NCBI RefSeq assembly: GCF_017808105.1
Contig: NZ_JADBHF010000001.1
Coordinates: 62,001 to 126,000 of the forward strand
Reading direction: 5' to 3'
Length of the DNA stretch: 64,000 nucleotides
Source of the DNA: Brevibacterium renqingii
GTDB taxonomy: Bacteria > Actinomycetota > Actinomycetes > Actinomycetales > Brevibacteriaceae
The position numbers were made by a program, and so were the translations under genes. Each line of letters starts with the position of its first letter. Positions within the stretch are counted from its first letter, which is position 1. Shown piece by piece: positions 19,114 through 26,708 of the stretch. Below the pieces are notes generated by a model. The model worked only from the letters and a program-made list of their open reading frames with translations, made no database searches and was not told where the DNA came from.

Positions 19114-20175
19114 CTAAGCACCACCGTTCTGACTGACCTTGTCGTATGCTTTCGAATCCTTGATGTTCTTCGGGGGCCCGTCCTGGGCCGGGGTCCAGTC
19201 GGTGAGTTCGGCGTAGGCGACGTAGCGCTCCCGGGCCGAGAACATCGGGTTGCACGCCGTCATCGTCAGGATCCGGTCCTTGCCCTTGTACTCGGGCTCA
19301 TCGGGCACGGGAGAGAGCACTTCGACGGCATCGGGCAGGATGATGTCGAAATTGCGGAAAGTGTAGGTGTAGAAGCCGTCCTTGGTCTGGACGATGATCT
19401 CGTCGCCCGGCCGCAGCTTCGCGATCTGGTTGAACGGCTTGCCGTAGGTCACGCGGTGGCCGGCGACTGAGAAGTTGCCGACTTCGCCGGGCATGGCCGA
19501 GTTCGGGTAGCGGCCCACGCCCATCCGGTTGAGCACGGGCTCGAGGTCGACGCCCTCGGCGACGGTCCGGTAGTAGTCGTCGCCGAAGCGCGGGATGTAG
19601 AAGATGCCGAAGGCGTGGTTCTTCTCCACCGGGTCGGCGACCACGGGTTCGTCGGGATCGTCCGGCAGTTCGTTCGGGTCCTGGTTCGCCCAGTCCTGGG
19701 TCAGTTCGTCGGCGAGGACCTCGTTGTCGCGGTTGGCCTGGATGTCGGTCCACCACAGCTGCCAGACGACGAAGAGGATGAGCACGAGGCCCGCGGTGAT
19801 GCAGAGTTCGCCGAAGGTCCGCACCGTCCCGCGGATCGGTCCGAGCGGCTCACGCTGCCGGGACTGCCCTCGCCGTCGCCGACCTGTGACGTCCTGGCTC
19901 GAGTGCACGGGCTCCTGCTCCGCGTACATGGGCGGGGCATCGGAGTAGACGGCGGTCGGCTGTCCGTGAGCCGCTGCGGCCTCGGCCTCACGGCGGCGCA
20001 GTTCACGTCGGCTGGGCAGCGGCTGTTCACCGTGAGAGCTGTGAGCGTTCGCCGAATCGACGGAGCCCGAGTGACCGGTGGAGTGAGATGAGGGAATCTG
20101 TCTCTGCGCAGGACGGATAGTGGGTCGCGAGGGCGGATTCGCGCCCGGCTCGTTACCCGAGGAGGAACTATTCAC
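19114..20175 (-). CDS. srtE: class E sortase
   Basis: Membrane-anchored cysteine transpeptidase that attaches LPXTG-like proteins to peptidoglycan. It has a long polar N-terminus, a membrane segment (GELCITAGLVLILFVVWQLWW) in the middle, then the sortase beta-barrel with FGIFYIPRFGDDYYRTV, the catalytic His in FSVAGHRVTYGKPFN, and the Cys in ILTMTACNPMFSARERYV followed by the family Arg. Class E is indicated by TACNP and by position next to crgA. I choose GTG 20175 (353 aa), with GGAG about ten bases upstream; the frame extends to 20247. It is divergent from crgA across a 230-base promoter region. Confidence 0.9.
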   Translation of the reverse strand: MNSSSSGNEPGANPPSRPTIRPAQRQIPSSHSTGHSGSVDSANAHSSHGEQPLPSRRELRRREAEAAAAHGQPTAVYSDAPPMYAEQEPVHSSQDVTGRRRRGQSRQREPLGPIRGTVRTFGELCITAGLVLILFVVWQLWWTDIQANRDNEVLADELTQDWANQDPNELPDDPDEPVVADPVEKNHAFGIFYIPRFGDDYYRTVAEGVDLEPVLNRMGVGRYPNSAMPGEVGNFSVAGHRVTYGKPFNQIAKLRPGDEIIVQTKDGFYTYTFRNFDIILPDAVEVLSPVPDEPEYKGKDRILTMTACNPMFSARERYVAYAELTDWTPAQDGPPKNIKDSKAYDKVSQNGGA

Positions 20176-20405
20176 CACTTCTGCTCCGTGACTGTCACTG
20201 CATTGTCGGGGCTCGTCCACAGGACGAGCGGGGACACCCCTATGCACTTTATCCTATGAGAATCCCCGTTCGGGGCGCTCTCGGGCCGCTTTCAGGCTTG
20301 TCGGAGTTTTTCGCTGCGACCCCCGTCGCGAGTAGACTGGGCACCGATTGTCCCCAACCATTCACTCGGCGGCCCCTGCAGCGGTCGACCGTTAAAGGAG
20401 TACTC

Positions 20406-21041
20406 GTGGCCAAGTCCAAAGGACGGACCCAGCGCCCCCAGCGCACTTCTCGCACATCATCGGCGGCCGAGAGCAAGCAGACCGGCGACGAGGTCGAGGC
20501 AGTCGAGACCGAGTCGACAGCGACCGAGTCGACCGAGACTGAGACGTCGGGCACCGAGACGACCGAGACCGAGAGTCCTGCCGACGTGACCGCAGCCGAC
20601 GAGGCCGCGAAGGTTTCGGACGAGGACGTGGACTCGAAGAAGAAGCCCGCCGAGGCGAAGGAGTCGTCGAAGTCCTCCAAGACCTCAGGTTCGAAAGCCT
20701 CGAACTCCAAGGCCTCGAGCGCGAAGACCTCAGGCTCGAAGACCTCAGGCAGCAAGGGCAAGACCGCCAAGCGCACCTCCCGTTCGGGCAATCCGGCCAA
20801 GCGCTCACAGGGGCGCAAGACCGCGAGCTACACCTCGACCTCGGGTCAGCAGACGATCAAGCCGAACCCGAGCTGGTTCCTGCCCGTGCTCATCGGCCTC
20901 CTCCTCATCGGCCTGATCTGGCTGGTCGCCTTCTACGTCTCGCAGGGCGCATTCCCCGTCGAGGCCTGGGGAAACTGGAACATCCTCATCGGCTTCGCCT
21001 TCTTCGTGGCGGGGCTGATCATGTCCACCCGCTGGCGATAG
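20406..21041 (+). CDS. crgA: cell division protein CrgA with long low-complexity N-terminal extension
   Basis: CrgA is a small two-helix membrane protein that scaffolds FtsZ/FtsQ/PBPs at the septum. The last 60 residues are a standard CrgA: NPSWFLPVLIGLLLIGLIW, YVSQGAFPVEAWGNWN and LIGFAFFVAGLIMSTRWR. Homologues are typically about 80-95 residues, but this protein has 211. GTG 20406 has AAAGGAG at 20394-20400, and the first 150 residues are low complexity: an acidic Thr/Glu block (about 25-75) then a basic Lys/Ser/Thr block (about 75-145) with SKTSGSK repeats. The extension is cytoplasmic by topology. Confidence 0.88.
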   Translation: MAKSKGRTQRPQRTSRTSSAAESKQTGDEVEAVETESTATESTETETSGTETTETESPADVTAADEAAKVSDEDVDSKKKPAEAKESSKSSKTSGSKASNSKASSAKTSGSKTSGSKGKTAKRTSRSGNPAKRSQGRKTASYTSTSGQQTIKPNPSWFLPVLIGLLLIGLIWLVAFYVSQGAFPVEAWGNWNILIGFAFFVAGLIMSTRWR

Positions 21042-21090
21042 CGTCGACAATCCACAAGGCACAAGTTATACCCAAGCCGGGTGCGTCTCC

Positions 21091-21173
21091 TGTGGATAAC
21101 TTATTTTAGGCCTCTGGCCTGCGGAAATACATCAGTGTCAGTTATCCACCATGTGGATAGAGGCTGTGGACAA
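21091..21173. promoter_or_regulatory. cluster of four DnaA boxes downstream of crgA
   Basis: Nine-base boxes in 83 bases: TGTGGATAA at 21091-21099 (perfect complement of TTATCCACA), TTATCCACC at 21142-21150, TGTGGATAG at 21152-21160 and TGTGGACAA at 21165-21173, the last three with one mismatch. The central two face each other one base apart. The interval also carries short AT-rich runs. It lies about 25 kb from dnaA in the gap between convergent crgA and the rhomboid gene, so it is not a promoter. Confidence 0.65.
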
Positions 21174-21252
21174 CTATTTTTCCACCGCTGAGTGCACACA
21201 AATCGCCTTTGGTCTGGTAAAAATGTCTTTTCGGTTCGGAACCCGTCCGGTC

Positions 21253-21284
21253 CACAGCTCGTGCGATTCACAGCTCGTGCGATT
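21253..21284. repeat. 16-bp tandem repeat at the 3' end of the rhomboid gene
   Basis: cacagctcgtgcgatt is repeated exactly twice (21253-21268 and 21269-21284) with the start of a third copy. The copies lie immediately downstream of the rhomboid stop codon, so they look like a small local duplication of the gene terminus. Confidence 0.8.
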
Positions 21285-21997
21285 CACAGGCCCAGGCCGA
21301 ACAGACGCCATGCCCCGGCCGCCAGCATGATGAGCACGAGACCCACCGCGGTCGCCGCGAACACCGCAGTCGCCGCAGATCTCGAGTTCCTGGTGCGCTG
21401 AGGGACGAGCAGCGCCGCACAGCCGAGCACGAAGCCCGTGAGCAGCCCGCCGAGGTGGGACTGCCAGGAGACTCCCTCGACGAGGAAGCCGTAGCCGAAG
21501 TTGAGCGCCACGAAAGCCACGACGCCGGCGATATTGCGATCGAGGCGTCGCGTCGGCACCAACAGGACGCCGATGATCGCGAACACCGCACCGGAGGCGC
21601 CGATGTGGTTCGTCACCCAGTCGCGGCTGAAGGGTTCGGCGAGGACGAGGACCATGGCCGAGCCCCCTGCCGTGCCGATGAGATAGACGGCGAGGAAGCG
21701 CCCATGGCCCAGCGCGCGCTCGACGAAGGATCCGAAGAAGAACAGGCCGATCATGTTCGCGAGCAGATGGAACGGTGAGGGCTGTGCGTGGACGAGTGCC
21801 ACAGTGAGCACCCGCCACGGCTGTTCGAGAGTGAGCGCGGGTACGAAACTCAGGCGGTGGAGCAGGTCCAGGGCCGGCAGCAGCTCGGCCAGGAAGGCCA
21901 CGGCGGTGACGATGAGGATCGTACGGGTGACCAGCGGCGGGGATGCGGAAAGGGCCCGGCCGGTTTCCCGCGCCGAGCCCTTCTCCGGTGTGTCCAT
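21284..21997 (-). CDS. rhomboid family intramembrane serine protease
   Basis: Cleaves transmembrane substrates within the bilayer. The 237-residue protein has about six or seven membrane helices. Catalytic dyad: Ser in HIGASGAVFAIIGVLL and His in WQSHLGGLLTGFVLG. The upstream loop PWRVLTVALVHAQPSPFHLLANMIGLFFFGSFVE contains the conserved region around the first two helices, although the usual HxxxN pattern is read here as HLLAN. ATG 21997 is preferred over the preceding GTG. It lies 30 bases downstream of a cyclophilin gene on the same strand, a pairing common in actinobacteria. Substrates are unknown. Confidence 0.88.
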   Translation of the reverse strand: MDTPEKGSARETGRALSASPPLVTRTILIVTAVAFLAELLPALDLLHRLSFVPALTLEQPWRVLTVALVHAQPSPFHLLANMIGLFFFGSFVERALGHGRFLAVYLIGTAGGSAMVLVLAEPFSRDWVTNHIGASGAVFAIIGVLLVPTRRLDRNIAGVVAFVALNFGYGFLVEGVSWQSHLGGLLTGFVLGCAALLVPQRTRNSRSAATAVFAATAVGLVLIMLAAGAWRLFGLGL

Positions 21998-22027
21998 CAC
22001 ACCATGGTACTCACTGCTGAATGGTGC

Positions 22028-22570
22028 TCACTGCTGAGTGATGTCCACCTTCTCGATGACGACGGGCTCGGCCGGCTTGTCCATCGCGCCGGTGGGCACG
22101 CCCTCGATCTCGTCGACGACCTTCTGGCTCGCTTCATCGGCGACCTCGCCGAAGATGGTGTGCTTGCCGTTGAGCCATGGGGTCTCGGCCGTGGTGATGA
22201 AGAACTGCGAACCGTTGGTGCCGCGTCCCATCTGCTTGCCGGCATTCGCCATGGCCAGCAGGTACTTGCGGTCGAACTGGAGCTCCGGGTGGATCTCGTC
22301 GTCGAAGGTGTAGCCCGGTCCGCCGGTGCCGGTGCCGAGCGGGCAGCCGCCCTGGATCATGAAGTTCGAGATGATGCGGTGGAAGCCGAGCCCGTCGTAG
22401 AAGGGACGCTTGGTCGGCTCACCGGTCGAAGGATCCGTGAACTCACGCTCACCCTGGGCCAGCTCGACGAAGTTGGCCACGGTCTTCGGCGCATGGTTGC
22501 CGAAGAGGTTGATGGTGATGTCACCGTGGTTGGTGTGCAGGACTGCTGTGTGCGTAGAGACTGTAGTCAT
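22028..22570 (-). CDS. ppiA: peptidyl-prolyl cis-trans isomerase, cyclophilin type
   Basis: 180-residue cytoplasmic cyclophilin catalysing proline isomerisation during folding. Visible motifs are VLHTNHGDITINLFG, the catalytic Arg in FYDGLGFHRIISNFMIQGGCP, the GTGTGGPGYTFDDE loop, LAMANAGKQMGRGTNGSQFFIT and LNGKHTIFGEV. There is no signal peptide or extension. It is the first gene of a two-gene unit with the rhomboid protease; this position close to crgA is conserved in mycobacteria (Rv0009) and streptomycetes. Confidence 0.94.
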   Translation of the reverse strand: MTTVSTHTAVLHTNHGDITINLFGNHAPKTVANFVELAQGEREFTDPSTGEPTKRPFYDGLGFHRIISNFMIQGGCPLGTGTGGPGYTFDDEIHPELQFDRKYLLAMANAGKQMGRGTNGSQFFITTAETPWLNGKHTIFGEVADEASQKVVDEIEGVPTGAMDKPAEPVVIEKVDITQQ

Positions 22571-22738
22571 GCCCTCATTCTTCCACGCCGAGGCGGCGAA
22601 TGCAGTTTCACACCGGTCCCATTGCCGACTCTGTCAGACTATCCGCAGACAATTCGATGACGCCCGCCTCCCATGCCCTTGCCCGGAGGCCGTAGACTGG
22701 GCAGTGATCACCTGACCACCGACATCTAAGGATTGGGA

Positions 22739-23509
22739 ATGTTCATGTCGAAGAACCCAACTCGAGATCAGCTCACTTCGAAGCTCGATTCCGCGAAGCA
22801 GACGTCACTCCGAGTCCTGGCCGATGCCAGCGAGAACGCGGCGCCCAAGCTGCGTGACGCCGCTGACAAGGCTCGCCCTCAGGTCGAAGCTCTGGCCGGC
22901 AAGGCCGAAGAGTTCGCCGAGAAGGCACGTCCCCAGGTCGAGGCCCTGGCCGACAGGGCCAATGATCAGGTCCATGCTTGGGCCGACAAGCTCGAGGCCT
23001 ACCGCCCCGAGGCGACCGAGCGCGCCGGCAAGTTCGCATCGAACGCCGCGAACTCCCTCGCCAACGTCGAGACCCCGAAGCTCATCGACGACCTCGCCGT
23101 CCGTCTCACCGGTGACAAGAAGGCCATGAAGAAGGCCCGCAAGGCTCTCGCCGGTGCCGGGAAGAGGATCGAGAAGGACACCGCGCGCAAGTCCGGCGGC
23201 GGCAAGGCCGCAGTCGTGTGGACCCTGGTCATCGGTTCGGCCGCGGGCATCGGCTACTACGTGTGGAAGAAGGCGCAGCCGGTCGAGGATCCCTGGTCGA
23301 CCCCGCTGCCGAACAACCGTCCCGCCGATGCTCGCCCCGTCGGGTCGACCCCGGCCTCGCGTCAGGCCACCACGCCCCAGGTCTCACAGACCTCGGTGCC
23401 TGCGACCAAGGCCGATGAGAAGGACGAGACCCCGGCTCCGAAGCCGGCCGTCAAGCCCGCCGAGGCTCAGGCCGGACAGTCGGACGAGGACGCGAACGCC
23501 AAGCACTGA
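22739..23509 (+). CDS. membrane-anchored helical-repeat protein of unknown function
   Basis: 256-residue protein. Residues 10-110 are amphipathic, Ala/Lys/Glu-rich helix with an apolipoprotein-like repeat (ARPQVEALAGKAEEFAEK followed by ARPQVEALADRANDQV). A basic stretch rich in Lys follows, then one transmembrane helix at about 155-175 (AAVVWTLVIGSAAGIGYYVW), then a Pro/Ala/Thr/Lys-rich disordered tail. The layout resembles actinobacterial proteins annotated as DUF5324 near cyclophilin genes, but I cannot confirm membership. ATG 22739 was chosen for its AAGGA about six bases upstream. It is monocistronic, divergent from ppiA and closed by a strong hairpin. Confidence 0.75.
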   Translation: MFMSKNPTRDQLTSKLDSAKQTSLRVLADASENAAPKLRDAADKARPQVEALAGKAEEFAEKARPQVEALADRANDQVHAWADKLEAYRPEATERAGKFASNAANSLANVETPKLIDDLAVRLTGDKKAMKKARKALAGAGKRIEKDTARKSGGGKAAVVWTLVIGSAAGIGYYVWKKAQPVEDPWSTPLPNNRPADARPVGSTPASRQATTPQVSQTSVPATKADEKDETPAPKPAVKPAEAQAGQSDEDANAKH

Positions 23510-23525
23510 GCGAACTGCGAATCCT

Positions 23526-23566
23526 GCGCCGAGGCGGCCCACCATTGCGGTGGGTCGCCTCGGCGC
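23526..23566. terminator. hairpin between convergent genes
   Basis: 18-base arms 23526-23543 and 23549-23566, complementary apart from one G-T pair, around a five-base loop, followed by cttct. It lies between the plus-strand membrane protein gene and the minus-strand MFS gene and could stop both. Confidence 0.8.
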
Positions 23567-23591
23567 TTCTGTGGCCGGTTCCCACTGAGGC

Positions 23592-24884
23592 CTAGTCATC
23601 GAGGATCTCGCGTGCGCCGGCTCCGCCGCGGGGGAAGCGACCGGCCCGTCGGGCGGCCAGGAGGCCCGTGATCGTGAAGGCCAGGGTGGCCGCCAGGACG
23701 AGGAGCAGCGGTGCCGTCCATCCGGATGTGGCGGTGTTGAGCCAACCGGCGAACGGCGGGGCCAGAGTGGCGGCCAGGTAGCCGCCGCCCTGCACCCTCG
23801 CCGAGGCCGAAGCTGTCTGAGAGTCGCTGCCGGCGGTCCGCGCGATGATCGAGAAGATCGCAGTGAAGCCGCCGCCCTGGGCGATGCCGCCGGTGATCGC
23901 CCACAGTCCGTAGGCTCCCGGTGCCAGCAGCAGGCCCACCGGCAGGGACAGCCAGAGGAGGGCGACGATCGCCACGGGCGTCCACGGCTGCGATCTCGCG
24001 GCCAGCAGCGGCACACCGAAGGCACCGAGGATCGCCGCGATCTGGAACAGGGAGGCCGTGCTGCCGGCCGCGGCCGGAGCGAGGCCGATCGTGTCGGCCA
24101 GATAGCTCGGCAGCCAGGTCGTCGTCACGTAGTAGGCGATCGACTGTCCCGAGAAAGTGACGATGAGCAGGGCGGTGATGCCGCGGAAGGCCGCCGGCGC
24201 CTGACTCCAGGGCTGTTTCGCCGCAGGGGCGCTGCCTTCACCGGGAGGTCCTGCCTCCGCCGGAGAAGCGGCTTCCGCTGCCTGCGCGGCCGCGCCTTCG
24301 CGGCGCATCCGAGTGCGGATGAGGCCCGACCAGAATCCGAGGCCGATGACGGCGAGCACGCCCCAGATCGCCAGCGCCCAACGCCAGCCGAAGGCCGCCG
24401 CCAGCGGCCCGGTGCCGATGAGGGTGCCCATCGATCCGATGTTCATCATCGCCGAGTACAGCCCGGTGACCATCGACACCTGTTCCCAGGGGACTTCGCG
24501 GCGGATGATGACGGGCACGACGATATTGCCCAGCGTGATCGCCAGACCGATGATGCCCGTGCCCACGAGCACCAGCCAGGGCGGACCGATCGACCGCAGC
24601 ACGGTGCCGAGCAGCACCCCGGACAGGCAGGTGAGCACCGTGACCTCGGCGCCGAGGCGAGTGATGAAGCGCCCGGCCAGCGGGGTGGCGAGCGCGAAGA
24701 GCAGGACCGGCAGTCCGGTGAGCAGACCGAGCCCGGCCGCGCTGAAGCCCGTCCCTTCCTGGATCCGCGGCAGGATCGCCGTCGGCGCGATGATCGGGGT
24801 GCGCAGATTGAGTGCGAGGAAGACGATGCCCAAGACCATCCAGGGCAGCATCCCCCTTGCCGGGGTGCGAGCGCCGATGCTCAC
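23592..24884 (-). CDS. MFS transporter, CynX/NimT-like
   Basis: About 430-aa protein with twelve predicted membrane helices and the MFS pattern of two six-helix halves separated by a cytoplasmic loop rich in Ala/Glu/Pro. The opening LGIVFLALNLRTPIIAPTAILPRI and the ITLGNIVVPVIIRREVPW block are typical of the cyanate/nitroimidazole permease (CynX/NimT) group; the substrate is unknown. Start GTG 24884 overlaps the argS stop as GTGA and has GAGAGGA upstream, so it is coupled to argS. A much longer frame to 25007 lies inside argS and is not supported. Confidence 0.86.
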   Translation of the reverse strand: MSIGARTPARGMLPWMVLGIVFLALNLRTPIIAPTAILPRIQEGTGFSAAGLGLLTGLPVLLFALATPLAGRFITRLGAEVTVLTCLSGVLLGTVLRSIGPPWLVLVGTGIIGLAITLGNIVVPVIIRREVPWEQVSMVTGLYSAMMNIGSMGTLIGTGPLAAAFGWRWALAIWGVLAVIGLGFWSGLIRTRMRREGAAAQAAEAASPAEAGPPGEGSAPAAKQPWSQAPAAFRGITALLIVTFSGQSIAYYVTTTWLPSYLADTIGLAPAAAGSTASLFQIAAILGAFGVPLLAARSQPWTPVAIVALLWLSLPVGLLLAPGAYGLWAITGGIAQGGGFTAIFSIIARTAGSDSQTASASARVQGGGYLAATLAPPFAGWLNTATSGWTAPLLLVLAATLAFTITGLLAARRAGRFPRGGAGAREILDD

Positions 24885-26620
24885 ATCCTCTCGGGCACGC
24901 GGATGCCGAGCACCCCGAGACCGGCTTCGAGGACCTCGAGCACGATCGCGGACAGCCGCAGGCGAGAGTCCCGCAGCCCCTCGGTCTCGGCGATGAGCAC
25001 GGGGCACTGCTCATAGAACGAGGTGAAGGCCTGGGCGAGGTCGAACAGGTAGGTGCACAGGCGGTGCGGCTGGGAGCCGGCGGCCGCCTCGGCGAGGACA
25101 TCGGCGAATCCGAGGATCGACAGCGCGAGTTCGCGTTCGGCCGGTTCGCCGAGGCTGATCGGCGCGCTCTTCACCCGATCGGCTGCGATGCCCTCGGCCT
25201 CGGCCTTGCGGCCGATGGAGCGGATGCGCGCGCCCGCGTACTGCAGGTAGGGGGCCGTGTTGCCGAAGGGGGCGAGCATGCGGTCGAGGTCGAAGGTGTA
25301 GGAGGTGTCGTGGGCGACGGAGAGGTCGGCGTACTTGACCGCACCGATGCCGACGATGCGGGCGACCTCATCGGACTCCTCGGCGGTGAAATCCGCACTG
25401 GACTCGGCCAGCGTCGTCTGCGCCCGGGACACTGCCTCCTCGAGCAGTTCGGCCAGGCGCAGCGGGGCACCGGAGCGGGTGCGCAGGATCTTGCCGTCGG
25501 ATCCGAGCACATTGCCGATCTTCACGTGCTCGGCGCTGACGTTCTCGGGCAGCCAGCCGGCCTCGCGCGCGACGGTGAAGACCATCTCGAAGTGCATGGC
25601 CTGCGGGGTGCCGACGACGTAGAGTGCCCGGTCGACGCCGAGGTTCGTCGCCCGGTTGCGGATGGCGGCGAGGTCGGTCGTGGCATAGCCGTAGCCGCCG
25701 TCCGACTTGCGGATGATGAGCGGCAGGGGCTCGCCCTCGCGACCGGTGAAGCCTTCGGGGAACACGCACAGGGCTCCGTCGCTGATCCGGGCCAGCCCCT
25801 TGGCCTCGAGTTCGTCGCAGACCTCGGCGAGGACGTCGTTGTACGTGCTCTCACCGGCCAGGTCCTCATCACGCAGGGTGACGTCGAGGAGGGAGTAGAT
25901 GCGGTTGAAGTAGTCGCGTGAGTACCCGACGAGCGTGGTCCACAGCTCCAGGGTCTGCTCGTCGCCGCCCTGGAGGCTGACGACACGGGAGCGGGAGCGG
26001 GTGGCGAAGGCCTCGTCGGCGTCGAACTTCGACCGGGCCGCCTGATAGAAGGCATTCGGGTTCTCGGACACCTCGGCCGCGGCCTCGGAGCCGACGCCGA
26101 CGTCGAGGAGGTGCTCGATGAGCATGCCGAACGGAGTGCCCCAGTCGCCGATGTGGTTCTGGCGGATGACCGTGTTGCCGAGGAACTCGTGGGTACGGGC
26201 CAGGGCGTCGCCGACGACGGTGGTGCGCAGGTGGCCGACGTGCATCTCCTTGGCCACGTTCGGGGCCGAGTAGTCGATGGCGATGGTCTGGGGCTCGGTG
26301 TTCTCGGGAGCTGTCGCCGCATCGCCGGCTTCGAGGGTGCGGGCGAGGAATTCGGGCGTGAACTTCAGGTTGATGAATCCGGGGCCCGAGATCTCCGGGG
26401 GCTGGCAGATGTCAGCCAGGTCCAGGTTCTCGACGATCTTCGCGGCGACGTCGCGCGGCTTCGACTTCAGCTCCTTGGCCAGCGGCAGGGCCACGTTGGC
26501 CTGGAAGTCCGCGAACTGGCTGCTTCTGATGACCGGGTCGCGTCGTGCGAAGTCCTCACCGAAGGCGCGGGAGAGGGCGGCGGCGAAACGGACGCTGAGC
26601 ACGGAAGTCAAAGATGGCAT
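24881..26620 (-). CDS. argS: arginyl-tRNA synthetase
   Basis: Class I aminoacyl-tRNA synthetase charging tRNA-Arg. 579 aa. The N-terminal additional domain contains SQFADFQANVALPLAKEL. The HIGH signature appears as SAPNVAKEMHVGHLRTTVVGD near residue 130; IRQNHIGDWGTPFGMLIEHL, VVGTPQAMHFEMVF and VLGSDGKILRTRSG follow. The anticodon-binding DALR domain begins around LQYAGARIRSIGRK and ends VLEAGLGVLGIRVPERM. Complete and of normal length. It is divergent from the tricorn gene; the MFS gene is translationally coupled downstream, a pairing with no obvious functional logic. Confidence 0.96.
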   Translation of the reverse strand: MPSLTSVLSVRFAAALSRAFGEDFARRDPVIRSSQFADFQANVALPLAKELKSKPRDVAAKIVENLDLADICQPPEISGPGFINLKFTPEFLARTLEAGDAATAPENTEPQTIAIDYSAPNVAKEMHVGHLRTTVVGDALARTHEFLGNTVIRQNHIGDWGTPFGMLIEHLLDVGVGSEAAAEVSENPNAFYQAARSKFDADEAFATRSRSRVVSLQGGDEQTLELWTTLVGYSRDYFNRIYSLLDVTLRDEDLAGESTYNDVLAEVCDELEAKGLARISDGALCVFPEGFTGREGEPLPLIIRKSDGGYGYATTDLAAIRNRATNLGVDRALYVVGTPQAMHFEMVFTVAREAGWLPENVSAEHVKIGNVLGSDGKILRTRSGAPLRLAELLEEAVSRAQTTLAESSADFTAEESDEVARIVGIGAVKYADLSVAHDTSYTFDLDRMLAPFGNTAPYLQYAGARIRSIGRKAEAEGIAADRVKSAPISLGEPAERELALSILGFADVLAEAAAGSQPHRLCTYLFDLAQAFTSFYEQCPVLIAETEGLRDSRLRLSAIVLEVLEAGLGVLGIRVPERM

Positions 26621-26708
26621 GGGGCCATTCTATTGCCGCGTGCAAGTTGCCTGGGCATCGGTTCTTCGGCTGCGGCCGGGCGGCACCTTTGCTTGTAATG
26701 TGGGTCAC

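Noticed and set aside
26277..26708. In-frame 144-residue extension of the tricorn gene
   Set aside because: It is antisense to argS for most of its length and lacks propeller motifs; the protein begins naturally at TYLRYPHVHAD.
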